Of a DNA stretch of 64,000 nt, positions 53,483-63,729 are shown in pieces (positions within the stretch are counted from its first letter, which is position 1; the number at the start of each line of letters is the position of its first letter). This DNA comes from Camelus bactrianus (taxonomy: Eukaryota; Chordata; Mammalia; Artiodactyla; Camelidae). Where the stretch lies: assembly GCF_048773025.1 (NCBI RefSeq), contig NC_133570.1:21240001-21304000 (forward strand), written 5' to 3'. The translations under genes were made by a program, and so were the position numbers. The notes beneath the pieces were generated by a model, which was given only the letters and a program-made list of their open reading frames with translations, was not told where the DNA came from and did not search any database.

Positions 53483-55140
53483 TCCCCGAGCTCAGAGGGC
53501 TCAGCCCTGAGGGGCAGGAGAGGAAGAGGGAAGGTGAAATGTCAGCACCACAGGGGGAGGGGTCGCCGTGCCCCCATTCCCTGCCCAGGGGTTCCAGGCC
53601 ATATGCCTCCTCCAGCCTCCCCCAGGCTGTGTCCATCTCTCCAAGGGACGTCCCCCCTCACATTATGATGATGATCTGGGCTCAGCTCCAAATCCCATCC
53701 CCCAGCCATGAGACTCAGGAATACAGCACCAGCAGGACAATCTTCCCTGTTGATCTTGCTGATCTCTGGCTGGACAAATAAACTCCCTGCACTGTGCCCT
53801 CAGCTGGGGTCTCAGCACTGCTGGGCAGGGACCTGTGCTCCCAGCCCCCCTGACAGAAGTGAGCTGGCCCTGTCGGCCCTGGGGGAGTGTCTAGGGGTCC
53901 AGGGTGAGGAGCCTCCATCCCACCAGGTCATCCAGCCTGAGCCAGGTGGGCCGTTGGTGTGGTCAGCTGTCTAGTTCTCGACCCAGGATTCTGGCAGCCC
54001 AGGGGGAGCTGGGCTTTCTCCCGATCCCTCAGTGTGAGACTGAACGAGGGAGACAAGGCAGGCTAGTCTGCACTTCTGTCCCCCTACTTAGGACTGTAGG
54101 GCCAGTGAGGTCTAAGCCCTGACCCCACCTAGCTTAACAGGAGTGAACCTGAGCTGGGGGCAGGGATGGACACTGCAGTGCCCCTCCCTTTCTGGTGTCC
54201 TGGTGGCCACAGAGCCCAGTGGGCCAAGTACCCGCCCACTGCAGCAAAGCAGCCCCTCTCAGCCCGGCTTCTCTCCCTGAGGTCAGCATGCCCAGCAGGT
54301 GGTTGGTCCCCATGCCCCCTGGATGCGAAGGAGCTGTTGACCACAGCTGCCCCACGGTCCCCAGGATGGAGTCAGCAGCACAGAGCAGTGGGGTCAGGGC
54401 CCCCCTTTGCTGGGTCAGTGGCAGTGAACACACCCCAACCTTCTGCTGCAGGATGATCCCTGACCAACGAAGACTAAAGGAGACTCAGAGTTTCTTGATG
54501 TCATCTCCCCAAAGTCCAGGATCCAGTAAAAATGTCACTTGTCATATCAACAACCGGGAAAATAAATATTGGTGTGAAAACAGTATCCGTTGGCAGCAAT
54601 AATGAGATGACTCAGTGATGACATACGTGTAGGGTACAAAATCAAAGCCCCGGATGAGCAGGTACAGACACTGGGAACATGGAGCAGGAGGTCAACGGAG
54701 GTAGAAATAGAACCAGGAGAATAAAGTGTATGGAAACACACATCTGAAATACAACAGAGGGAAATAAAAAAGAAATCTCTCTGCAGGGGCTCAAAGACAT
54801 GTAATGCACATAATTATTTTATTTCCTTATTTGATTATTGAGTGGTTGATTCTTCCTTGGAAGGAAAAAAGGGCTGCCATCCCTACTGCATCATTCCCAC
54901 CACCACGAACATTCCATGAGCGTCACCAGGGGGCGCTGTGGGTCCACTCAGAACCCGCCAAGCCTGAACCCCACTCAGGCTTCTTCTGACCGGGCCCTGC
55001 ACCCAGGCTGACTGGCTGTAGCTGGAATGTGGAGGCAGGTGCTTTCTCTCAGGGAACAAAGTCCGAGCCCTGACCTCCTCAGGCCCCGCCTGGAGGTATC
55101 ACAGCACTCTGGAAGCTGTTTTGGTTCCAGAAGCACATGT
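53483..55140. repeat. V8-d 3' flank, paralogous to 39837-41420
   Basis: No gene is seen. Shares ACTCAGGAATACAGCACCAG-type and AGCAGCACAGAGCAGTGGGG blocks with the V8-c 3' flank. Confidence 0.65.
54924..54941 (+). promoter_or_regulatory. Strong CTCF-like motif (paralogue of 41273)
   Basis: CACCAGGGGGCGCTGTGG with the preceding GCGT, kept unchanged between the two diverged flanks. Confidence 0.7.
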
Positions 55141-56248
55141 CCTTTAGCTGCTCTGACCCATTCACCTGATAACAAAGGATCTAGGCTGGACGGACTCTGG
55201 TAGAACAAGCTTGTGCTCTGTTCCCTCTGTGAGAGGGGTCTTGTGATTCATCAGATGCCGTTTGAAGATTTAATTCTGAGAGAACATATAAAAAGAAACA
55301 GATTCAAAACACTGTGTAGCGCATTCGTTCTGGGGGCAGTGGACTTTCCACACTTCAACATCAATGCAGATGTTCCTGGGGGCATGTGGACACTGAGCAT
55401 CTGTCCATGTGACAGTCACCGGGCACCTGCTTATGTCCCTACAAGATTAGTTGGGTGTCTGAGGGGATCTACACTAAGACACCAGGGTCCCAATATCCCA
55501 GCTCTGCTCCACAACCAGGACGGCTGTAGGTTGTGGACTGGAGTAGAGAAGGAAGAGGGGCAGCAATTGAATTAAGCCTGCATCTCCCCAGATTCCTTCC
55601 GTGCCCTGCTCTGTAAGTGTCTGTGTCCCCTCTGGGAGGTCCTGGTCACACGCAGCGCCCTGAGCCAGCCTGCCACCTCTGAGCCCCCGCACTGGCAGAT
55701 CTCTGCTGCTGTTTGTTCCCTGTGTCCTTTTCTCAGCTCCGCGGCAGTTCACATGCTCTCCGGGGTCAGGACGTCACGTATGCCTCCCGATAGCCCATCA
55801 CCTACGGATCCGGGACCCGAATCAGTGAGGGTCACACCAGGTCACACCTGCATGGTTCCCTGTAGGGATGACTCACTAGTGGGAAACACAGGAGTCAGGG
55901 AAACAGGTGAAGGTGAGATTTCAGGCCAGAGAGAAAGGAGAGGTTCTCCTGGGGAGCAGTAGAGGGCGCCGTGAGGCTGTCTGTGGTGGTTTAGGCAGGA
56001 CAGGTGCTCAGGGCAGGGCTGGCCTCCTCTATGGGAGACTCGGGGTGGGGACCTCAGCTTCCGGTGTCGGGTGGGCAGCCGTGTCCCCTCTGGGCCTGTT
56101 CTGGTCCCCTGCACGTGGGCCTGCAGCGGGTCCCAGCAGCTGTCCTCCCAAGGCCACCCATGGGGAAAACAGTCACCAGGGAGGCTCCCTGTCCAAGGGC
56201 TCCAGACCATGTCTGTGCACATGGGGGAGTGGCAGCAGGTGGGGACAC
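55141..56248. repeat. V5-e upstream flank, paralogous to 17290-18391
   Basis: No gene is seen. The junction at about 55144 is the empty site for LTR-3. A CTCF-like AGCAGTAGAGGGCGCC lies at 55955-55970, 396 bp upstream of V5-e. Confidence 0.62.
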
Positions 56249-56256
56249 ATTTGCGT
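56249..56256 (+). promoter_or_regulatory. Variant octamer of V5-e (ATTTGCGT)
   Basis: One change (A to G at position 7) from ATTTGCAT, at the position of the perfect V5-c octamer. The following GACAGCYCCTCC is conserved. Confidence 0.65.
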
Positions 56257-56350
56257 GACAGCTCCTCCTCCTTGGCGGCCCTCGGGGAGGGATAAGAGAG
56301 GCCAGGGCAGCCCAGCACCAGCTCGTGGCCTAAGGAGGACTGTGAGCACC

Positions 56351-56837
56351 ATGGCTAGGACCCCTGCCCTCCTCGTGCTCCTCTCCTTCTGTGCAGGTAG
56401 GACAGGCCTCGGGGACCAGGCAGCTCCCAGTCAAGTGGTTCCTTCTGCCTCAGGTCCCCAAACAGCTGCATCTCATCCCTTCTCCTGACTCTGCTGTGTC
56501 TGTTTGCAGGGTCCCTCTCCCAGCCTGTACTGACTCAGCCGCCCTCCCTCTCTGCGTCTCTGGGAGCATCAGCCAGACTCACCTGCACCCTGAGCAGTGG
56601 GAACAGTGTTGGCAGCTATGCTATAAGCTGGTACCAGCAGACGGCAGGGAGCCCTCCCCGGTACCTCCTGGACTACTACTCACACTCCAGTAAGCACCAG
56701 GGCTCCGGGGTCCCGAGCCGCTTCTCTGGATCCAAAGATGCCTCGGCCAATGCAGGGCTTCTGCTCATCTCTGGGCTGCAGCCCAAGGACGAGGCTGACT
56801 ATTACTGTGCTGCAGGGGACGGCAGCAGTAATGCTCA
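56351..56837 (+). CDS. IGLV5: Ig lambda variable gene V5-e (IGLV5 subgroup), coding-intact
   Basis: Leader 56351-56396 (MARTPALLVLLSFCAG), intron 56397-56509, V exon 56510-56837 after TTTGCAG. Reading by hand from the leader, the frame is open: [18 protein letters not shown], Cys23 in [13 protein letters not shown], Trp41 in ISWYQQTAG, long CDR2 [15 protein letters not shown]3 [11 protein letters not shown], Cys104 in DYYCAAGDGSSNA. The V exon has no internal Met, so a start-codon-based ORF search misses it. The leader type pairs it with V5-c, and its 3' flank is close to that of V5-a. The octamer is altered, and the RSS is as in V5-a. Confidence 0.92.
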
Positions 56838-56876
56838 CACGGTGCCCCAGCCCCACAGGGAAGTGAGACTAAAACC
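56838..56876 (+). other. V5-e 23-RSS
   Basis: Heptamer CACGGTG (56838-56844), 23-bp spacer, nonamer ACTAAAACC (56868-56876). Confidence 0.88.
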
Positions 56877-58640
56877 AGCCCTATGCTCTCCCCACTGGGC
56901 CATCACTGCTGCTCTGCCTGGGACCAGGTCTCACTCAGGGTGACTTTCTGTTGTCACATCTTCAGGAAACACCTGAGTTTCCTCTGAACAGCAAATCTGA
57001 CCCTGTCACAGCCTCTTCCTCATCTCACATCTGAGAATGAGCATTGCTGTTGTATGTCAGCCTGCTCGTGTTTCCACAGGCAGACAGGACTTGCTCTGAG
57101 ATAAAAACCTCCCCGTGGAGATGTTATAAGTGGTAGACAGTGGTGGGTCCTGGCTCCTCCCATCTTAGCGTCTAAGGGTGACCCCGGGATACTTCTTGTC
57201 TAAAAGCTTCAGTCTGAGGTCTGAGATCCAAAATCAACGTGCGGAAGTGAGCAGTAAAATACATGCTGGCAATGAACCATCAGAAATTGACAATAAAATG
57301 TAAAAATACCAACTAATGGCTTCAAACTAAGAAATAGGTAAGGATAAATCTGACAAATAAAATCCTCCTGACTTTTTCTGATGGCAGAGCCTCCTTGACC
57401 CCTGCAGGGCTCCTGCTGAGTGGGAGGGTGATGACCACTGTCACACAGCTGAGCACAGCCTGGATGGGCTGGGACTCCAGTCCCCGGGATGGGAGATGGG
57501 CATCTGCCCCCCACTCTCCCCAGTGTGACCCCTCAGTCCCTGCCCCCGCTGTGGGCAACACCAGCTGTGGTTTTGGAATCTGCCGTCACTTCAGCTACAA
57601 GAACCAGAGAGAGAGATGTTCTGGAGTCAGTATCATCCTGAATGGGCTGAAATTATCCTCCTCTCTTACTGGTCTTCCAGGGACAAACCATTTGTCACCA
57701 GTATCTAGAGTAGCCCCCCTCGTGCTGGCTGGGGAGGACAAGGAGGAGACAAGTCCCGCCCGTGGGACCCAGGGCACCCAGTCCTGCTCTGGCCAGTCCC
57801 CACGTGTCCCATGAGCCTGGCCCAGGCTCTGCTGGTGAGCCCTGGGCTCTGAGACCTTCATGAAGCAGAATCCCTGTCCAGGTGGGAGGAGCTCCTGTTC
57901 GCCAAGGTGCAGGAGACCCTCCCTTCCCATGGGGGACCAGCTCCTCTCCCGAGTTTACCTCCATCAGTCTAGCTGTCTCCCACTCTGGTTTCTGTTTTGT
58001 TCTGCTTTTATTGGGAGGTTATTTGAATGGATCTCATTTCGTTGGAGTCTAGAGCCTATGATCCAACCCTCATTATCACACAGAACCTCAACATTACAGG
58101 AACGTTTCTAGAACTTTTTCTTATGTCTTCCATGCCAATCTATGGGGGACTTTACTGAATGAACGTAAGGTTCCCAGGGGGATGGGTAACAGCTGTGGAG
58201 GCCACCAGGGTCAGAAGACGAGGGAGCACCTCCACGTAATTAACTAAGTCAGTCATTAATTACAGGTGATTATAATAATGACTCACCCTCAATCCTTAAA
58301 CTGAAAGCAATTGAAAAATTATACCAAAATGGAAAAACAAAATCATGAACCCATCCCAGATTCAGAAGAGGAAAGAATGAATCCTCAGCTGAACAATTAA
58401 AGGGCAAATGGAGCCTGAGGTGCAGGATGGGAGGACACTGTGTCTCTACTACATTGTGTTCTAGAGGCCAAGAGAGCCATCAGATGCCTGAAATCAGGCC
58501 CTGGGGGTGGGGATCTAACAGGAGTCCCTCACAACAAGACCACCACCAACAATAAAGTGTCGGCCTGTCAGGGTAACACATACGGAATTTTTGTCCATAT
58601 GAACCAGGAGGGTACACTGTAGACTGTTACATTATGAACT
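56877..58640. repeat. V5 3' flank, paralogous block (copy 4 of 4)
   Basis: No gene is seen. Homologous to 2800-4556, 19022-20784 and 46074-47829. Confidence 0.7.
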
Positions 58641-58783
58641 TGGTTTATTTTAGTTATTTTTGAAAGTTTCTCTTTGGAAGTAATTAGTTTATTTGCTTAT
58701 TTTCAGTGGAGGTACTGAGGATTCAACCCATGACATCGTGCACACTAAGCACGCACTCTACCACTGAGCTGTACCCTCCCCCT
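58641..58783 (-). mobile_element. Camelid tRNA-derived SINE (vic-1-like)
   Basis: Same cassette insertion, with tRNA boxes on the minus strand best preserved here (complement of GAGGATTCAACCCATGACAT and TCTACCACTGAGCTGTACCC). Confidence 0.82.
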
Positions 58784-59696
58784 TGAACGTGGTTCATGAT
58801 GGCCCTGTATTTGCACTGACCCAGGCACATGGAAGGATCAGACAAGATGCCAGGTGATCCTGAAACCCGTGCAAGAGAAGGACTGTTTAATACTTCCCAG
58901 CTTTAGCACCAGGAGGGCATTCACTTTCTAGAAATGATCTAGACAGTTAATGTCTCAGTCCCAAACCCAATGGAGGAGCCTCCTCCGTCTACTCATGTGG
59001 GGAGTAAGATGACAAAGATGCGTGTGCAAAACTAGGCTGCCCTCCAGGAGTGCTGGGTGGTGACAGAGGGGCTGGGGGGCCCTGGATCAGAGACCAGTAG
59101 GGGGCACTGTTGTACAGGTCCTGAGAAGGCAGGGTTCTGGGCAAAGCTACCACTGAAAATTTTCTATTGACACCTGCACACTTGGACAGCGACCTTACAA
59201 GTGTGTGGTCTTGATTGTTTATGTGACCAAAATCGAGGATCACACACCCACTCCTGGGAACAAGGTTGAGAACGTGTTGCCCCAGCATCTCAATTTGTGC
59301 CCCCAAAGCCTGTCCTGGTAACAACACATTATCTGGTTGTCCCCATCCAGAAGGGTTTCCTAGATGTCAGAGGCAGGGAGATTCCATGATGGGTCAGGAC
59401 AGAACCGGGACACATGCAGATCCCAGGTCTGTCTCAAACCAAGATGGCTGCTGAGTACTCAGGAGTTGATCAGTCGGCACCATTTACTGGACACCTACTG
59501 TGTGCTGGGCTCAGGTGGAAGATACACATCATTAGAGGACGGAAGCTAGGACCACCTCCTGGACCTGCCTGGTGCCCTCTGCTCAAGGCTCCCAGATGGA
59601 ACACTCCCCAAGCCTGGGCCCCACACAGCCCTGACCCTGCCCAACCCCTGGGACCTAACCCTGGGCCAGGGAGGGACCAGAGAGCTTGTGGGTATG
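58784..59696. other. V1-e upstream flank
   Basis: No gene is seen. Paralogous to the other V1 upstream flanks. Confidence 0.6.
59094..59109 (+). promoter_or_regulatory. CTCF-like motif upstream of V1-e
   Basis: CCAGTAGGGGGCACTG, 716 bp upstream of the V1-e ATG, the same sequence and distance as for V1-a. Confidence 0.55.
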
Positions 59697-59704
59697 ATTT
59701 GCAT
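59697..59704 (+). promoter_or_regulatory. Octamer of V1-e (ATTTGCAT)
   Basis: Perfect octamer 113 bp upstream of the V1-e ATG. Confidence 0.88.
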
Positions 59705-59809
59705 GACTGGCCCCTCCCTCTCCCAGAATATGGATTAGAGGAGAGACCTGGGGACACTCTGCTCAGCTGTGGGGCTACAGGAAACAAGGACCCAGTGACC
59801 ATCCCCACC

Positions 59810-60274
59810 ATGGCCTGGTCCCCTCTCCTCCTCACCCTGCTGGCTCACTGTACAGGTGACTGGATGAGGGACAGGGGAAGAGGCCCTGGCAGGACACCTA
59901 TGCTCTGGGTCCTCCTCTTGTGTCTGGAACCCAGAAGCAGCACCTCTGTCTCTCCCCCTTGCAGGGTCCTGGGCCCAGTCTGTGCTGACTCAGCTGTCCT
60001 CCATGTCTGGATCCCCGGGCCAGACGGTCACCATCACCTGCACAGGAAGCAGCAGCAACATCGGGGGTGGTTATTATTTGAGCTGGTACCAACAGCTCCC
60101 AGGAACGGTACCCAAACTTCTGATCTACAATGCTCACAATCGAGCCTCAGGGGTCCCCAACCGCTTCTCTGGCTCCAAGTCTGGCAGCTCTGCCTCCCTG
60201 ACCATCACTGGGCTCCAGGCTGAGGATGAGGCTGATTACTACTGTGGATGTTATGACAGCAGCCTCAGTGCTGG
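59810..60274 (+). CDS. IGLV1: Ig lambda variable gene V1-e (IGLV1 subgroup), apparently functional
   Basis: Leader 59810-59855 ([16 protein letters not shown]), intron 59856-59964, V exon 59965-60274 after TTGCAG. The V domain begins [20 protein letters not shown]. Cys23 is in [15 protein letters not shown], Trp41 in [12 protein letters not shown]2 [10 protein letters not shown]3 [17 protein letters not shown], Cys104 in [14 protein letters not shown]. It shares the extra CDR3 Cys with V1-d. FR1 differs by LSSM for the usual PPSV. Start, splice, frame, octamer and RSS are intact. Confidence 0.95.
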
Positions 60275-60313
60275 CACAGTGCTCCAGGCCGGCAGGGAAG
60301 TGAGACAAAAACC
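60275..60313 (+). other. V1-e consensus 23-RSS
   Basis: Heptamer CACAGTG (60275-60281), 23-bp spacer, nonamer ACAAAAACC (60305-60313). Full consensus. Confidence 0.95.
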
Positions 60314-62229
60314 TACTGTCCCCTAGCCATGGGGCTCCCTGGGCAGCCCCCATTGCTCAGCCAACACAGCTGCATCCTTTCTTTGTTTTTCTTGAACGTG
60401 GAGTCTTAAATCCACATGAAGTTACTTTGTCTAGAGCATGTGTCCTCACCTCTCAAATTCTGCCCCTAAACCCAGTCCTTGTCAGCAGAACCTTGTCTGC
60501 TGTTCTCAAAGTGAACAAGACTTCCTGGATAGCCCTGGATGACTGCACTGGTGACCGAGCCCACGTTGGGTCAGAATCAGGGACAAGAAATCCAGATGTG
60601 CCTGATTGGGAAGGACTGTACAGAGGTCCGTCCATCCACACCCTTGAGTGAACACTACCAGGTTCCCGGTAGGTTCCAGCGCTTGGATACAGATTGAAGG
60701 ACATAGGGATGCCTGTGTCCTCGTCAATACATCACACGTGACTGAGGAGGAAGAGGTGGGCTTGGCGGGTGGACGTGGGAGCCATTGGACGGGGTATGAG
60801 GAAGAAACAGAAATTGATGATGTGTGGGTTCCACACAGAAGGTGAGGGAGGAGGAGGTGAGAGTGAGGGAAGGGACCACGTGGGGATGTGAACTGGACAC
60901 AAGGGTTGAACTGTGGCGTCGGGGATGACGGGGGAGCAGGTGAGGGGAAGGCGCACAGTCAGATGCCAGGTGTTTCGGGGGTAGGAGTAAGTATAGAAAG
61001 CGGTCGGGAAGGAGTGTCAGATTTAGGAGCCGCGTGGGGCGGGGCTGAGCTGCAGTCCACTGAGATGGCGTGATGACCACATTCTGCTAATGCAAGATTA
61101 TTGAGATCAGAGACCATCAAGGAAAAGACTGGCTCTTGATAGATGACCGAGCGTCAGTTATCCCAGAAGTGTGTCTCTAGGGGGTGCGCATCTCACATTC
61201 AATGGAACATTTACCTACTCCTGTTAAGTGTCAAGAAACTGGAAGAACAGACTGGAAGGAAGAAGCCGGGACACGTGTTCTCAGCGCTTCCCACATGCTA
61301 GAACCCACGGCTTTGGAAAGCACAGGGTCACATCGTCTCCTGATCGACTGGTGGGCACCTCAGGGATGGGCTACTGACAACTTTGTGTTGACATCTTCCC
61401 AGAAGGTTCCTTTATGCAGCCAGGACTGATCACACCCATGTGGCTGCACCTGTCAGGTCTTGATGAGAAAAAGGACAGACAAGATGGGACAGGAAGAGAT
61501 GGCAGAGACTCGGCTCCAGACTGGATCCCTGGCCTCAGGGATCTGTATTCCCCCCTGGTCAGGGTCCAGGCGATGGGTCCACACTGACCCCATCAAGCCC
61601 TGTGGGGACTGGAAGGCATTAGGACGGGCTCAGTAAGTGTCGGGACAAACTCTTGTGGGAGAAACAAAGAAACTCTGCTAGATCAACAAGGTTGGAAGCC
61701 ACGTAAAGGAAGACACCAGCATAGTGCAGCAGATACGAGGAATGGGGACCCAAGAACCAGGAAGTCCCTGTCCCCCCTCTTCTGGGGTCACATCAGAAAG
61801 ACTGCTGTAAAATCAAACACTTGCCATGGGGTCAGGGGACTTCCCAGGGGCTGGAGGAGGAGACCCTGTGGTCAGCAGGGGGCATAATGCAGAATCCCAG
61901 AGGGGATGTTGGGGCAGACAGCTGGTCAACCACTCAGACTGGGCAGACTGTCCTCACCGATGTGTGACCATCCTCCCTGTGAGGCCCCATCACCTGGGAG
62001 CTCCTGGTCCTGCTCCCTCAGCACATGGTGCAGATGGGGGTCACCTCCTCCCCATTCTCTAAGGAATCTTTGCCAAACCCGGGTCACGGAGGTGCTGATA
62101 GAAGGTGAGGAGTCAGCGTGTGTTTCAAGGAGGACGAGGGCTCCTGGGAGAGCCTGTGCAGAGGAGACACAGCTCGTGGGCAGAGTTCTCCCCATGGAAC
62201 CCATGTGATGTTGTGTGTGTGTGTGTGAA
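60314..62229. repeat. V1 3' flank, paralogous block (copy 3 of 3)
   Basis: No gene is seen. Homologous to 6226-8130 and 49493-51380. The GGGGGCGCT motif of the other copies is changed here (CTCTAGGGGGTGCGCA, about 61176). Confidence 0.68.
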
Positions 62230-62790
62230 AGTGCATGTTAGAATATTACAAATGTGTCTGCTTCTATTTTTATGAGGTTTTTGCTATTATGGTGTTAAAT
62301 TTAAAAATTCTGAATATGAAATATAAGTTGAATATTGGAAAACTGACAGTTGGTAACACTATTACTTTATTAATCTGACAGTGGAATTTCACTGTTAAGT
62401 CATTTAGAATACTTTAATCAATATTTAATGACAGTGGTTTGTAGTTTTCCCTCTTTAATATCTTATTTATCAGGTGTATTTGTAACTGTTTTAACTGCTA
62501 TCTCAAAGAACTAGGAAATTTTATATCTTGTTCAGTATTTTATAAAAAATATACAAAGCCATTTGTTTGGAGCCATTTATTTGATCTCTAAAGGTTTTTT
62601 AGATATTCCTCGTGGAAAAAATATATATTATGTTTTCCTATAGTATAATTATATAATAAATTTTTTTAAGAAATCACTGTTTTCTTATTTAGTCTATTAG
62701 AGCCAAGTTTTATCTTCCAAGGAATGTATGTATTCATTTCCTTTTATTAAAAGCAGAAATTGTTAGGTTTTTCTCATTTTTTATTTTCCA
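62230..62790. other. AT-rich block before V5-f
   Basis: Paralogue of the 51400-51960 and 8190-8860 tracts. Non-coding. Confidence 0.55.
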
Positions 62791-62797
62791 CATTTGA

Positions 62798-62813
62798 CCA
62801 GCAAGGGGCGCTG
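62798..62813 (+). promoter_or_regulatory. CTCF-like motif upstream of V5-f
   Basis: CCAGCAAGGGGCGCTG, 393 bp upstream of the V5-f leader. Confidence 0.55.
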
Positions 62814-63093
62814 TGAGGCTGCCCTGTGGTCCCTGCACAGCTGCTCAGGGAGGAGCACTCACTCCCTGGAGCTGGGCCTGGGGGCGGGGCCTGTGCTCCT
62901 GACGGGGACTCAGCAGTGTGTCCTCTCTGGCTGGCAGAGTCCCCTCAGCAGGGACCCCTGTGGTCTCAGCAGGTGCCTCTTCCCAGGGTCTCCCAAGGGG
63001 GATGCCACCCTCCATCCCACTGAATCTGGGCTGTGAGCTGAGCTCCAGCACCAGGGCTCAGTGAGGGGCTGCGCAGTGTCTGGGGGGAAACCC

Positions 63094-63101
63094 ATTTGCA
63101 T
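63094..63101 (+). promoter_or_regulatory. Octamer of V5-f (ATTTGCAT)
   Basis: Perfect octamer 97 bp upstream of the V5-f leader. Confidence 0.85.
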
Positions 63102-63190
63102 GGGCTGCCCCTCCTCTGGCAGAGCCTGGGAAGAAAAGTAGGCGGGGGACAGCCCAGCCCCAACATGGGGACCAGGGGGCTGTAAGCACC

Positions 63191-63691
63191 ACGGCCTGGA
63201 CTCCTTTCCTGCTCCTGCTCCTCTCTCACTGCACAGGTAGGGACGGGCCTTGGGGACCGGGTCTCAGGTCCCCGCCTGCTGCAGCCCCTGTGGCTCAGAC
63301 TCTGGGAATGTTTCCTGCAGGTCCTGCCCCATTTACCCCATGTGCCTGTGTTTGCAGGGTCCCTCTTCCAGCTTATTGTGACTGAGCTTCTCTCCCTCTC
63401 TGAGTCTCCAGGAGCATCAGCCAGACTCACCTGCACCCTGAGCAGCGGGAACAGTGTTGGCAGCTATATTATAAGCTGGTACCGCAGAAGGCAGGGAGCC
63501 CTCCCCGGTACCTCCTGGACTACTACTCAGACTCAATTAAGCACCAGGATTCCGGGGTCCCGAGCCGCTTCTCTGGATCCAAAGATGCCTCGGCCAATGC
63601 AGGGCTTCTGCTCCTCTCTGGGCTGCAGCCCGAGGACGAGGCTGACTATTACTGTGCTGAGTATCATGGCAGTGGGGCTGCTATCATTTCT
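63191..63691 (+). pseudogene. IGLV5: Ig lambda variable pseudogene V5-f (IGLV5 subgroup)
   Basis: The leader (63191-63236) starts ACG instead of ATG (CACCACGGCCTGG). Intron 63237-63357, V exon 63358-63691. FR1 reads [20 protein letters not shown] (LTE for the usual LTQ region), Cys23 is in [13 protein letters not shown] and Trp41 in ISWYRR. One base is missing just after TGGTAC compared with V5-d (TACCGCAG for TACCAGCAG), which shifts FR2 onward. The shifted frame keeps KDASANAG and [13 protein letters not shown]. The 3' end and RSS are rearranged relative to other V5 genes. Confidence 0.9.
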
Positions 63692-63729
63692 CACAGTATC
63701 TCAGATGACAAGGAAGTGAGACAAGAACC
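63692..63729 (+). other. V5-f degenerate RSS
   Basis: Best fit is heptamer CACAGTA (63692-63698), a 22-bp spacer and nonamer ACAAGAACC (63721-63729). It is unlike the CACGGTG type of its subgroup. Confidence 0.6.
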
